Assembly (NCBI GenBank): GCA_036509315.1
Contig: DATCFU010000198.1
Span: 1-64,000, forward strand
Reading direction: 5' to 3'
DNA: 64,000 bases
Source: PALSA-607 sp036509315
Lineage (GTDB): Bacteria > Actinomycetota > Actinomycetes > Acidothermales > Acidothermaceae
Part shown: piece by piece, positions 35,472 through 43,796 of the stretch
How the letters are laid out: every line of letters starts with the position of its first letter
Numbering within the stretch: the stretch's first letter is position 1
Notes under the pieces: generated by a model
The model's input: only the letters and a program-made list of their open reading frames with translations
What the model was told of the DNA's origin: nothing
Database searches by the model: none
Position numbers and translations under genes: made by a program

Positions 35472-35502
35472 CTCAGGCGTCCGCTGGCGCTCAGGCGTCC
35501 GC
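35472..35502. repeat. 13-bp direct repeat at the nfo 3' end
   Basis: CTCAGGCGTCCGC occurs at 35472-35484 and 35490-35502, an 18-bp period. The second copy covers the stop codon and last codons of the endonuclease gene, so the first looks like a duplication of the gene end. Confidence 0.7.
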
Positions 35503-36276
35503 GCTGAGGTGCTTGCGCAGGTAAGCGATGTCGGCGCTCTGGCCGGCAGCACCGTTCGGTGTCTCGCACACCACGGGCACGCCAGCCTGACGGACGACCT
35601 CGACGATGAGCGCGGGGTCAATGTCGCCGTCCTCGAAATTGGCGTGGCGGTCGGCGCCGGAACCGAACGGGTCGCGTGAGCCGTTGGCGTGCACCAGGTC
35701 GATCCGGCCGGTGATGGCCATGACGCGGTCGACGACGCCGACGAGATCCTCCCCGGCTGCGTGGGCGTGGCAGGTGTCGAGGCAAAACCCGGGCCCGTAC
35801 TCGCCGACGGCCTCCCACAACATGGCGAGCCGGTCGAAGTGGCGCGCCATGGCGTTCTCACCGCCGGCAGTGTTCTCGATGAAGATCGGCAGCGGGGGCG
35901 TCCAGCGTTCGAAGGTCTTGCGCCAGTTGTCGACCCCGACCGCCGGGTCGTCGTCCTTCAAGACGTGGCCACCGTGCACGATCAGCGCCTTCGCGCCGAT
36001 GCTTGCCGCAGCGTCGGCATGCTGCGCCAGGATCTTGCGGCTCGGGATCCGGATCCGGTTGTTGGTGGTGGCCACGTTGATGACGTACGGCGAGTGGACG
36101 TAGAGGTCGATCGGGGCGTTCTTGAGGGCCTCGACGCCGGCCCGGACCTGCGGTGCCTTCCAGTCCTGTGGGTCACCGAGAAAGAACTGCGCGAGGTCGG
36201 CCTCGCGCGCCCGCGCTTGCGCGATGGGGTCGTCCTGGTCGACGTGCGCACCGATCTTCGGCAGCGAGGTGGTCAT
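35491..36276 (-). CDS. nfo: Endonuclease IV-like AP endonuclease
   Basis: TIM-barrel enzyme that cuts DNA 5' to abasic sites using three zinc ions. In 261 residues the family marks are visible: HSPYVINVATTNN, ALIVHGGH, FIENTAGGENAM, FCLDTCHAHAAGED, DLVHANGSRD, and GVPVVCETP. These hold the His, Glu and Asp metal ligands. The ATG at 36276 follows TAGGGT by 7 nt, which suggests a leaderless transcript and rules out longer in-frame reading across the rpsF leader. A sugar isomerase-type barrel is the alternative but the ligand pattern favours endonuclease IV. Confidence 0.88.
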   Translation of the reverse strand: MTTSLPKIGAHVDQDDPIAQARAREADLAQFFLGDPQDWKAPQVRAGVEALKNAPIDLYVHSPYVINVATTNNRIRIPSRKILAQHADAAASIGAKALIVHGGHVLKDDDPAVGVDNWRKTFERWTPPLPIFIENTAGGENAMARHFDRLAMLWEAVGEYGPGFCLDTCHAHAAGEDLVGVVDRVMAITGRIDLVHANGSRDPFGSGADRHANFEDGDIDPALIVEVVRQAGVPVVCETPNGAAGQSADIAYLRKHLSADA

Positions 36277-36349
36277 GGATTGCACCCTAATCGCGACCCC
36301 TGACAGGCGCACCTGGCCCAAGCTCCTCGCCGTCCGGCCGCTTGCTCTG

Positions 36350-36389
36350 CTTGTGGACGGGGTTTCGGGCTTGTGGACAGGATTTCGGG
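36350..36389. repeat. 20-bp imperfect tandem repeat upstream of rpsF
   Basis: Two 20-bp units, 36350-36369 and 36370-36389, match at 18 of 20 positions. Each starts CTTGTGGAC and ends TTTCGGG. They lie about 30 bp upstream of a possible -10 at the start of the rpsF leader. The TTGTGGAC core resembles a weak DnaA box. Confidence 0.85.
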
Positions 36390-36418
36390 TCGAGGCCGCC
36401 GGCTTGGTACTGTGACGC

Positions 36419-36492
36419 GTTGCTTCGACGCAACGAGCCCTCCTGCCACGGATCGACCGTGGCCGCCCAGACCGAAGGAGGTCGGTGCACGC
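36419..36492 (+). promoter_or_regulatory. Structured rpsF leader that can mask the ribosome site
   Basis: CGTTGC and GCAACG form a first hairpin (36419-36436). CCACGG (36446-36451) and CCGTGG (36457-36462) form a second with a 5-nt loop. CCTCCT (36439-36444) can pair with the ribosome site AGGAGG (36476-36481) around the second hairpin, leaving a single-stranded CCGCCCAGACCGA. S6:S18 dimers are known to bind a CCG-containing motif in many rpsF leaders, so this may be that autoregulatory site. Confidence 0.6.
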
Positions 36493-36783
36493 ATGCGTCG
36501 TTACGAACTGATGGTGCTCCTCGATCCCGATGTGGAAGAGAAGACCGTCGCCCCGTCCCTCGATCAGTTTCTCGGTGTTGTTCGCCAAGACGGCGGCACC
36601 GTGGACAAGGTCGACGTCTGGGGGCGTCGTCGCTTGGCGTACGAGATCGCCAAGAAGACCGAGGCCATCTACGCGGTGATCGACATCGTCGCTGAGCCGG
36701 CCTCCGTCAAGGAGCTCGACCGCCAGCTGAACCTCAACGAGACCGTGCTGCGCACCAAGCTCATGCGGCCGGAGAAGCACTAG
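36493..36783 (+). CDS. rpsF: 30S ribosomal protein S6
   Basis: A 96-residue small-subunit protein that binds S18. The sequence MRRYELMVLLDPDVEEKTVAPSLDQF and the centre WGRRRLAYEIAKKTEAIYAV are diagnostic. ATG 36493 follows AGGAGG. It opens rpsF-ssb-rpsR-rplI with ssb 2 bp behind its stop. Its leader can fold over the ribosome site. Confidence 0.97.
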   Translation: MRRYELMVLLDPDVEEKTVAPSLDQFLGVVRQDGGTVDKVDVWGRRRLAYEIAKKTEAIYAVIDIVAEPASVKELDRQLNLNETVLRTKLMRPEKH

Positions 36784-36785
36784 CC

Positions 36786-37268
36786 ATGGCCGCCGGCGAC
36801 ACTGTCATCACGCTGATCGGCAACCTGGTCGACGACCCGGAGTTGCGCTTCACCCCCAACGGCCAAGCCGTCGCGAAGTTCCGCATCGCCTCGACGCCGC
36901 GTTTCATGGACAAGGCGACGAACGAGTGGAAGGACGGCGAGAGCCTCTTCCTCACTTGCAACGTGTGGCGGCAAGCGGCGGAGAACTGCGCCGAGTCGCT
37001 GACCCGTGGCATGCGAGTCATCGTCTCCGGCCGGCTCAAGCAGCGGTCCTATGAGACCAAAGAGGGCGAGAAGCGCACCGTCTTCGAGGTTGAGGTCGAT
37101 GAGGTCGGTCCCTCACTGCGCAACGCGACCGCCAAGGTCGTCAAGGCGGCCCGCGGTCCGGGCGCGAGTGGCGGTTACGGCAGTGGTTCCGGTGGCGGCG
37201 CTCCCGCGGACGACCCATGGTCGGCGCCCACAGCAGCGGGTGGGTTCTCCGACGAGCCGCCGTTCTAG
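36786..37268 (+). CDS. ssb: Single-stranded DNA-binding protein
   Basis: A 160-residue SSB with the OB fold at about 1-110 (TVITLIGNLVDDPELRFTPNGQAVAKFRIA, NVWRQAAENCAESLTRGMRVIVSGRLKQRSYE), a Gly-rich linker, and the acidic tip SDEPPF that docks partner proteins. It protects single-stranded DNA in replication and repair. Position between rpsF and rpsR is the normal operon order. Confidence 0.97.
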   Translation: MAAGDTVITLIGNLVDDPELRFTPNGQAVAKFRIASTPRFMDKATNEWKDGESLFLTCNVWRQAAENCAESLTRGMRVIVSGRLKQRSYETKEGEKRTVFEVEVDEVGPSLRNATAKVVKAARGPGASGGYGSGSGGGAPADDPWSAPTAAGGFSDEPPF

Positions 37269-37385
37269 AACTCTGCCGGGCGGCGCACACCTCGCGACGT
37301 CCCTCACTCGCTTTTTTCCTACCCCACGCACGACTGACTGCCCAGGCTACGAAGCCACACGGGCGCGACTACTTGGAGTAATGCG

Positions 37386-37622
37386 ATGCCGAAAGTTCCT
37401 CTGCGCAAGCCGAAGAAGAAGGTTTGCGTGTTCTGCAAGGAGAAGGTCTCCTACGTCGACTACAAGGACACCAACCTGCTGCGGAAGTACATCTCAGACC
37501 GCGGCAAGATCCGGGCCCGTCGGGTCACCGGCAACTGCACTCAGCACCAGCGCGACATCGCCACCGCGGTAAAGAACAGCCGCGAAGTGGCGTTGCTGCC
37601 CTATACCAGCGCTGCGCGCTAG
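37386..37622 (+). CDS. rpsR: 30S ribosomal protein S18
   Basis: A 78-residue small-subunit protein, partner of S6. VCVFCKEK gives a Cys pair and RVTGNCTQHQ a further Cys, so it is the Cys-containing (zinc-type) form. RARRVTGNC and VKNSREVALLPY are diagnostic. A 117-bp gap with a T-run (CTTTTTTCC near 37313) separates it from ssb; I see no gene or clear hairpin there. TTGGAG precedes the ATG. Confidence 0.97.
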   Translation: MPKVPLRKPKKKVCVFCKEKVSYVDYKDTNLLRKYISDRGKIRARRVTGNCTQHQRDIATAVKNSREVALLPYTSAAR

Positions 37623-37639
37623 AAGACAGGACGACGACC

Positions 37640-38089
37640 ATGAAACTCATCCTCACCGGCGAGGTCGCTGGCCTCGGTGCCCCTGGCGACATCGTCGAGG
37701 TCAAAGACGGTTACGGCCGAAACTTCCTCGTGCCGCAGGGTCTTGCCATGCGCGCGACCAAGGGCGCGGAGAAGCAGATCGCCTCGCTCAAGCGGGCGCG
37801 TGACATCCGCGAAGTTCGTGACCTCGCGCACGCACGCGAGATCAAGACCCAGCTCGAGACCCTGAAGATCACGCTGCCGACGCGCGCCGGTGCAGCAGGC
37901 CGGCTGTTCGGCTCGGTGACGGTCGCCGATGTCGTGGCGGCGGTGAAGGCGGCCGGCGGTCCGATCCTCGACAAGCGCAAGGTCGAGATCGAGTCGCCGA
38001 TCAAGACCGTCGGTACCCACCAAGTCGTCGTGCGGGTGCAGGGCGACATCTCGGCGAAGGTCGCGCTCGAGGTCACCGCGGCGTCGTAG
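37640..38089 (+). CDS. rplI: 50S ribosomal protein L9
   Basis: A 149-residue large-subunit protein. The N-terminal domain MKLILTGEVAGLGAPGDIVEV with DGYGRNFLVPQGLA is diagnostic; a long helix and a C-terminal domain (GRLFGSVTVADV) follow. It is 17 bp after rpsR. In many actinobacteria dnaB follows; here it converges on a YjbR-like gene instead. Confidence 0.97.
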   Translation: MKLILTGEVAGLGAPGDIVEVKDGYGRNFLVPQGLAMRATKGAEKQIASLKRARDIREVRDLAHAREIKTQLETLKITLPTRAGAAGRLFGSVTVADVVAAVKAAGGPILDKRKVEIESPIKTVGTHQVVVRVQGDISAKVALEVTAAS

Positions 38090-38106
38090 GTCCGGCCGGT
38101 GTTGGT

Positions 38107-38469
38107 CTACTCGAGCGCGTCGGCGATGGTGGCCGGGGCTCGCATTCGCCATGCGTCTGTCACCAGTTCGGTGAGGCGTTCGACGCCGACTTCGTCGAGC
38201 CGCAACATCACCAGCGGGAATCCGTCGTAGCCCTGTGTTGTGAAGAACAGCGTCGGCTCACCGAGCACGAGTGCCTGCTTCTCGGCCTCATCGCCGACGT
38301 AGAGGACGGCGACGTCGGTGCGAATTTCTCGACGCCTGCCTGGGCGGTACTCGGGGTAGGACCAGACGAACCCCTTGCCGCCCACCCTGAAGTCGAACCC
38401 TTCGCTGGGGATCTCGACCACCTGCGGCAGGCTCAACGCAATGCGTCGCACGTCATCGGCGTCAGCCAT
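38107..38469 (-). CDS. MmcQ/YjbR family protein
   Basis: A 120-residue protein with the single CyaY-like fold seen in MmcQ/YjbR proteins (VRRIALSLPQVVEIPSEGFDFRVGGKGFVW, and GYDGFPLVMLRLDEV). It is thought to bind DNA in some relatives, with no agreed function. It ends close to rplI, converging, and starts 3 bp after the purC stop. Family call is good, role unknown. Confidence 0.82.
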   Translation of the reverse strand: MADADDVRRIALSLPQVVEIPSEGFDFRVGGKGFVWSYPEYRPGRRREIRTDVAVLYVGDEAEKQALVLGEPTLFFTTQGYDGFPLVMLRLDEVGVERLTELVTDAWRMRAPATIADALE

Positions 38470-38472
38470 GGC

Positions 38473-39333
38473 CTAGGACCAGGCGAGGCCGGTCAGCCGC
38501 TCGTAGGCCTCGATGTACTTCTCGCGCGTTTTCGCGACCACCTCGTCGGGCAGCGGTGGCGGCGGAGTGTCCGAACTCTTGTCCCAGCCGGACGCCGGTG
38601 AGGTCAGCCAGTCCCGCACGTATTGCTTGTCGTACGACGGCTGCGCGTGCCCAGGCTCGTACAGATCGGCTGGCCAGAAGCGCGACGAGTCGGGGGTCAG
38701 CACCTCATCGGCCAGCACGATCGTGCCGTCCCCGGACCCTCGCCGTCCGAACTCGAATTTCGTGTCCGCCAAGATGATGCCGCGTTCGCGTGCGATCTCC
38801 TCGGCGCGACCATACGCCGCCAGCGTCAGGCGCTTGAGCTCGTCAGCTGCGTCGGCCCCTATGGTGTCTTCGACGTCCGCCAGCGAAATGTTCTCGTCGT
38901 GCTCGCCAATCGGCGCTTTCGTCGACGGCGTGAACAGCGGTTCGGGCAACCGCGACCCGTCGACTAGGCCCGCCGGCAGCGGGATTCCGGAGACCGCACC
39001 GGTGCGCTTGTAGTCCGACAATCCCGAACCGGTCAGGTATCCGCGGGCGATGCACTCGACCGGCAGCATGTCGAGGCGCTCGCAGATCATCGCGCGGCCG
39101 GCGAACTCCGGCGGCACGTCGGTCGAGATCAGGTGGTTGGGCACCACGTCGGCGAGCTGCTCGAACCACCAGATCGACATCGCCGTCAGGACAGCGCCCT
39201 TGTCGGGGATTGGCGTCGGAAGCACGAAGTCGTAGGCAGAGATGCGATCACTGGCGACGAACAGCAAGCTGCCGTCGTCCATCTCGTAGAGGTCACGCAC
39301 TTTGCCCGAGGCGATGAAGGTGTAGTCGCTCAT
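38473..39333 (-). CDS. purC: Phosphoribosylaminoimidazole-succinocarboxamide synthase
   Basis: Joins aspartate to CAIR with ATP in purine synthesis (SAICAR synthetase). In 286 residues: GKVRDLYEMDDGSLLFVASDRISAYD, PVECIARGYLTGSG, DTKFEFG, and the C-terminal SRFWPADLYEPG with KQYVRDWL. Start ATG 39333 begins the canonical N terminus; upstream codons are Ser/Thr/Arg-rich and unlike the family. Next upstream in transcription is purB, 28 bp away. Confidence 0.95.
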   Translation of the reverse strand: MSDYTFIASGKVRDLYEMDDGSLLFVASDRISAYDFVLPTPIPDKGAVLTAMSIWWFEQLADVVPNHLISTDVPPEFAGRAMICERLDMLPVECIARGYLTGSGLSDYKRTGAVSGIPLPAGLVDGSRLPEPLFTPSTKAPIGEHDENISLADVEDTIGADAADELKRLTLAAYGRAEEIARERGIILADTKFEFGRRGSGDGTIVLADEVLTPDSSRFWPADLYEPGHAQPSYDKQYVRDWLTSPASGWDKSSDTPPPPLPDEVVAKTREKYIEAYERLTGLAWS

Positions 39334-39361
39334 TCGCCGAAGTGTGCCAGAAGGTCTCTGG

Positions 39362-40792
39362 TCAGAGAATGTCGCCTGGCGCGTAGAACGCTGCGTCGGG
39401 GTAGCGGGCCGTGACGTGCGCAACCTGGTCGCAGAAGCGGGCGACCTGCGCGGTCGCGGCGCCGGTGAACGCGAGGGGTGCTGACGGCAGCGCAGCGATG
39501 TCGGCGTCGGTGAGCTGCAGCCGGTCATCTGCGGCGAGGCGCTCGAACAGGTCGTTGTGGTCGATGCCTTTTTCCCGCATCGCCAGCGCGACGGCGACCG
39601 CGTGCTCCTTGATGGCCTCGTGCGCGACCTCGCGTCCGACTCCGTGCTTGACCGCGGTGATCAGCACCTTCGTCGTGGCCAGGAACGGCAAGTAGCGATC
39701 GAGCTCACGCTGGACGACGGCCGGGTACGCGCCAAACTCGTCGAGAACGATCAGGAAGGTCTGGAAAAGTCCATCTGCTGCGAAGAAAGCGCCGGGCAAC
39801 GCGACCCGTCGCACGACGGAACAAGAGACGTCGCCCTCGTTCCACTGGTCGCCCGCGAGCTCCCCGGTCATCGAACTGAAGCCGCGCAAGACGACGGCGA
39901 GGCCGTTGATTCGCTCGCACGACCGGGTGTTCATCTTGTGTGGCATCGCACTCGACCCGACTTGCCCTGCCTTGAACCCCTCGGTCGCCAGCTCGTGCCC
40001 GGCCATGAGGCGGATCGTGGTCGCAAGGCTCGAGGGTCCGGCGCCCGCTTGAACGAGAGCGGTGACGACGTCGAAGTCCAGCGACCGCGGGTACACCTGG
40101 CCGACGCTGTTCAACACCCGCTCGAAGCCTAGGTGGCCGGCAACGCTGGCCTCGAGCTGGGCGAGCTTCGCTGCATCGCCGTCGAGCAGATCGAGCATGT
40201 CCTGGGCGGTGCCCATCGGACCCTTGATGCCGCGCAACGGGAAGCGTGCGATCAGTTGCTCGATGCGTTCGAGCGCGACCAGCAGCTCTTCACCAGCCGA
40301 GGCAAATCGCTTGCCGAGCGTCGTCGCCTGCGCGGCGACGTTGTGACTACGCCCGACCATCACCAGTTCGGCGTGCTCGGCGGCGAGGCGGGCCAGCCGG
40401 GCCAGCGCAGCCACCATCCGGTCGCGGATGATCACCAGCGACTCGCGCACCTGGAGTTGCTCGACGTTCTCGGTGAGGTCGCGTGACGTCATGCCCTTGT
40501 GGATGTGCTCGTGCCCCGCAAGCGCGTTGAACTCTTCGATGCGCGCTTTCACGTCGTGGCGGGTGAGCTTCTCGCGTTCGTTGATGGAGTCGAGGTCGAC
40601 GTCGTTGCTGACCCGCACGTAGTCGTCGACGACACCAGCCGGGACGTCGATGCCGAGCTCGGATTGGGCCTTCAGGACGGCGATCCAGAGCTGTCGTTCG
40701 AGCGCGACCTTGGCCCGCGGCGACCACAGTTCAATCAGCGCGGCCGACGCGTATCGCGTCGCGAGCACGTCGGGGATCTGGGTGGCTGCCAT
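39362..40792 (-). CDS. purB: Adenylosuccinate lyase
   Basis: Fumarase-superfamily lyase that acts twice in purine synthesis, releasing fumarate from SAICAR and from adenylosuccinate. In 476 residues: KHDVKAR-type start (TRHDVKARIEEF), the HKGMTSRDLTEN His loop, VGRSHNVAAQATTLGKRFA, and the signature SSAMPHKMN. It precedes purC on the same strand. The start MAATQIPDVL at 40792 matches relatives; a start 15 codons earlier looks spurious. Confidence 0.95.
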   Translation of the reverse strand: MAATQIPDVLATRYASAALIELWSPRAKVALERQLWIAVLKAQSELGIDVPAGVVDDYVRVSNDVDLDSINEREKLTRHDVKARIEEFNALAGHEHIHKGMTSRDLTENVEQLQVRESLVIIRDRMVAALARLARLAAEHAELVMVGRSHNVAAQATTLGKRFASAGEELLVALERIEQLIARFPLRGIKGPMGTAQDMLDLLDGDAAKLAQLEASVAGHLGFERVLNSVGQVYPRSLDFDVVTALVQAGAGPSSLATTIRLMAGHELATEGFKAGQVGSSAMPHKMNTRSCERINGLAVVLRGFSSMTGELAGDQWNEGDVSCSVVRRVALPGAFFAADGLFQTFLIVLDEFGAYPAVVQRELDRYLPFLATTKVLITAVKHGVGREVAHEAIKEHAVAVALAMREKGIDHNDLFERLAADDRLQLTDADIAALPSAPLAFTGAATAQVARFCDQVAHVTARYPDAAFYAPGDIL

Positions 40793-40861
40793 GACAGCAC
40801 CATTGTCGCATCGGCGCGGCATCTCGCGTCTGCCCACGGGATGCCCGCGCCGCGGCTGCTC

Positions 40862-41920
40862 TTAGAAGTGGGTGGCCACCGCTTGCGCGAGCGCCAGCAT
40901 GGTCGCATCGCTGGGGAGCTGTCCCGACTCAGGGACCGACAGGTCCTTGCCGTTGCTCGCTGCGACGTCTATTGCTAGCGGGTTCCCACCGGTGCGCAGG
41001 AGCTGGACGTCGACGACCGACAGCGAGCCCTTGGTCAGGTGGGATACACACGCGGTCACGTCCGAACTAACCGGAGAGCAACTCTGGTCGTCGACTCCCT
41101 TGACGCCGTCGGTTGCCGCACCAGGAGCGGGTGACTTTGTAGCGGCCGCGCTCGCCATCGCGCGCTTCTGGGCCTCGAGGCTGGCGATCGCCCCAGCATC
41201 AAGCGAAGCCGACGGTGAGGGCGCCGGCTTCTCGACCGCCGACGCCGAGTTCAGCCCGGCCGCGCTTGCGGCCGCCATCTTGCTGGCCTCGAGCTTGGCC
41301 TCTGTCGATGGATCCAGCGACTGCGGCGACGGCGCCGTGCCCCGGGCGATCTCGATCTGTCCCGCTGCCCCGCCCCCGCCGAGTTTCGCGGCGATATCGG
41401 GACCGGTTTGTGCGTTGACCTGCAGCTGGACCGTGCCGGTCGAGAGTGTGAACAATGCCTCGACGGTGCGCGACCCGTCGGGCGTCTGAACGCAGTTCGC
41501 CGCATGGTCAGGGGTTGCGGTGACACCGGCCGGCAGCGCCCCATTGACGACGCTGAGCCAGTTGATGGTGGCAGGAGTTGCGCACGGCACCCCGGGCGAC
41601 GGCTTCGCCGGATCGGGCGCCGAACTCGACGATGACGGAGCGGGCGATGACGGCGGCGTCGTCGTGCCCCGAGCTCCAGTTCCGATGTCGGACGGCGAGG
41701 CGCTGCCGAGCCCAAGCAACGTTGGTCCGGTCACGATGCCGGCAACCGCTGCACCGGCCAGCACCGTCGACCCTGCGGCGTAGAGGCCGTGCCTGTTGCG
41801 ATTCGCGCGCCGACCCTGGCGCGCCAGCAACTCGACGTCCGGCAAGGTTGGCGGTTCCCCGGTTTGGCCGGAGCGGAACGCGGCGGCAAACGCCTGCCGT
41901 GCGAGGTCCTCGTCGTTCAT
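40862..41920 (-). CDS. Single-pass membrane protein, probable partner of the ECF sigma factor
   Basis: A 352-residue protein with a cytoplasmic start of about 45 residues, one helix at about 46-70 (YAAGSTVLAGAAVAGIVTG), and a Ser/Pro linker before an outer domain with several Cys. An Ala/Ser-rich inner part at about 204-275 carries a two-fold repeat of roughly 20 residues (KLEASKMAAASAA and LEAQKRAMASAA). Its start overlaps the sigma gene by 4 bp, so it probably controls that sigma factor. No zinc motif is visible. Regulatory function is inferred from pairing only. Confidence 0.7.
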   Translation of the reverse strand: MNDEDLARQAFAAAFRSGQTGEPPTLPDVELLARQGRRANRNRHGLYAAGSTVLAGAAVAGIVTGPTLLGLGSASPSDIGTGARGTTTPPSSPAPSSSSSAPDPAKPSPGVPCATPATINWLSVVNGALPAGVTATPDHAANCVQTPDGSRTVEALFTLSTGTVQLQVNAQTGPDIAAKLGGGGAAGQIEIARGTAPSPQSLDPSTEAKLEASKMAAASAAGLNSASAVEKPAPSPSASLDAGAIASLEAQKRAMASAAATKSPAPGAATDGVKGVDDQSCSPVSSDVTACVSHLTKGSLSVVDVQLLRTGGNPLAIDVAASNGKDLSVPESGQLPSDATMLALAQAVATHF

Positions 41921-42441
41921 CGTTGTTGTCCTCTCGTCAGTTCAGCAGGGGCGGCCTCGGGTGCGAGCAAGTCGCGCAATTTCGCAAGCCCGCGTGCGCT
42001 TTGGCTCTTCACGGTTCCTTCAGTGCAGCCGAGCAGGTGCGCGGTTTCGGTGACGTCGAGGTCTTCCCAGAAGCGCAGGACGACCACCGCCCGCTGCCTG
42101 GGCGGCATCTTCGCGAGCGCATCGAACAGCACCAGCCGGTCTTCAACGCTGCCGGTCGGGGTGGCTCCGATATCGGGCGGTTCGGCGGAGCTCAGTTCGC
42201 GTCGCCATGACATTCGGCGGCGCCGTTCAAAGGTGGCCCGGACGAGCATCGTGCGCACGTAGCCGTCGAGCCGATCGTGGCGTTGAACCTTGTCCCAGTT
42301 GACGTAGAGCTTGGTGAATACCGTCTGCACGACGTCGTCGGCGTGATGCCAATCGCCGCATAGCAAAAAGGCCGTACGACGAAGATCGCGCATGCGGCCG
42401 CCCGCGTAGGCCTTGAACTCCGCCTCGTCTGCTGCTCGCAC
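41917..42441 (-). CDS. ECF RNA polymerase sigma factor, SigE family
   Basis: A sigma factor of about 174 residues. Region 2 is RRTAFLLCGDWHHADDVVQTVFTKLYVNW near 20-48, and region 4 is MPPRQRAVVVLRFWEDLDVTETAHLLGC followed by TEGTVKSQSARGLAKL. The pattern TAFLLCGDWHxADDxVQ is typical of the actinobacterial SigE-family. GTG 42441 is chosen for GAGAGGG at 7-nt spacing; GTG 42468 adds nine residues. It overlaps the membrane protein gene by 4 bp. The signal sensed is unknown. Confidence 0.9.
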   Translation of the reverse strand: MRAADEAEFKAYAGGRMRDLRRTAFLLCGDWHHADDVVQTVFTKLYVNWDKVQRHDRLDGYVRTMLVRATFERRRRMSWRRELSSAEPPDIGATPTGSVEDRLVLFDALAKMPPRQRAVVVLRFWEDLDVTETAHLLGCTEGTVKSQSARGLAKLRDLLAPEAAPAELTRGQQR

Positions 42442-42507
42442 GCCGGTCCCTCTCGCGTTGCCTTGCACCCTCTAACAGGTGCCGATGGGCGCGCCAGGTT
42501 GCATGAG

Positions 42508-43782
42508 CTAGAGCTCGTCGCCCGGCGGGCGAGCAAGCGTGATCTGTCCGCGGACGGCGAGCAGTGCGATGTCGCCGCGATGGTGGCCCCCGTCGAGGGC
42601 GATCTGTGCGACGCCCGCGTACGCAGCATCGCGGGCGGCTTTGAGCGTGTCACCGGTTGCGGTTACCGACAGGACGCGACCGCCAGCGGAGACCGGCTGT
42701 CCGTCTCGGGTGGTTGTTCCGGCGTGCAGGACGTAACCCGGCGCTTTGACGTTATCGAGCCCGACGATGACATCGCCGCTGCGCGGAGTCTCGGGATATC
42801 CGGCCGCCGCGACGACGACGGTGACGGCGTAGCCGTCGTGCCACGCCAGCGGTGGATGCTCGGCGAGGGTGCCCGTCGCCGCTGCGTTGAGCAGGCCAGC
42901 GAGTGGCGTCTGCAGTAGCGCCAGCACAACCTGCGTTTCGGGGTCGCCAAAGCGCGCGTTGAACTCGACGACCCGAGTGCCCTTTGACGTCAACGCGAGT
43001 CCGGCGTACAGCAGGCCAGCGAACGGCGTGCCGCGACGGCGCATCTCGTCGACGGTCGGTTGGAGTACGTCACGCGTCACCTCACCGACCAGCGCTCCAG
43101 GTGCCCATGGCAGCGGTGCGTAGGCACCCATGCCTCCGGTGTTCGGGCCTTGGTCGTCGTCCGCTACGCGTTTGAAATCTTGTGCGGGTAGCAGCGGGAC
43201 GACGGTGGTTCCGTCGGTGATCGCGAACAATGAGACCTCAGGACCGTCGAGGTATTCCTCGATCACGACGCGCGCGCAATGGCTTGCGTGCTCAAGCGCG
43301 ACGCTGCGATCGAGTGTCACCACAACGCCCTTGCCCGCAGCTAGGCCGTCGTCCTTCACAACGTAGGGAGGACCGAACTCGTCGAGTGCCGCAGCGGCCT
43401 GCCTGGCGTCCGTGCAGACCCTTGACGCGGCAGTCGGCACGTCGGCGGCCGCCATGATTCCTTTCGCGAATGCCTTGCTTCCTTCGAGCTGCGCCGCCGC
43501 CTTCGTCGGCCCGAAACAGGCGATTCCCCGTGCTTGAACAGCGTCGACAACCCCTGCTACCAAAGGGGTTTCGGGCCCGATGACGACGAGATCGGCTTTC
43601 AGGTTGGTTGCGAGCGTTGCCACCGCGTCGGGGTCTCGCACGTCAACGTCGCTGACGTCCGCGATCGTGGCGATCCCGGCATTGCCGGGTGCGCAATGCA
43701 GTGCAGTGACGGCCGGGTCGCCGCGCAGCGCTCGGCAGATCGCATGCTCTCGCGCACCACCGCCGATCACGAGAATGTCCAC
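42508..43782 (-). CDS. purD: Phosphoribosylamine--glycine ligase
   Basis: ATP-grasp enzyme forming GAR in purine synthesis. In 424 residues: VIGGGAREHAICRAL at the start, ATP-grasp KDDGLAAGKGVVV, the metal site in EFNARFGDPETQV, and the family loop QDFKRVADDDQGPNTGGMGAY. It lies 14 bp from purA on the same strand. No fusion with purN or purM is seen. Confidence 0.96.
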   Translation of the reverse strand: MDILVIGGGAREHAICRALRGDPAVTALHCAPGNAGIATIADVSDVDVRDPDAVATLATNLKADLVVIGPETPLVAGVVDAVQARGIACFGPTKAAAQLEGSKAFAKGIMAAADVPTAASRVCTDARQAAAALDEFGPPYVVKDDGLAAGKGVVVTLDRSVALEHASHCARVVIEEYLDGPEVSLFAITDGTTVVPLLPAQDFKRVADDDQGPNTGGMGAYAPLPWAPGALVGEVTRDVLQPTVDEMRRRGTPFAGLLYAGLALTSKGTRVVEFNARFGDPETQVVLALLQTPLAGLLNAAATGTLAEHPPLAWHDGYAVTVVVAAAGYPETPRSGDVIVGLDNVKAPGYVLHAGTTTRDGQPVSAGGRVLSVTATGDTLKAARDAAYAGVAQIALDGGHHRGDIALLAVRGQITLARPPGDEL

Positions 43783-43796
43783 AGCGGCCGGTGTCG

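Noticed and set aside
35456..35490. Insertion-sequence footprint at the nfo 3' repeat
   Set aside because: The 13-bp repeats flank only 5 bp and have no terminal inverted repeats; a short duplication explains them.
36277..36780. Extended N terminus of the endonuclease IV-like protein
   Set aside because: It would run antisense through rpsF and its leader, and ATG 36276 begins the family N terminus.
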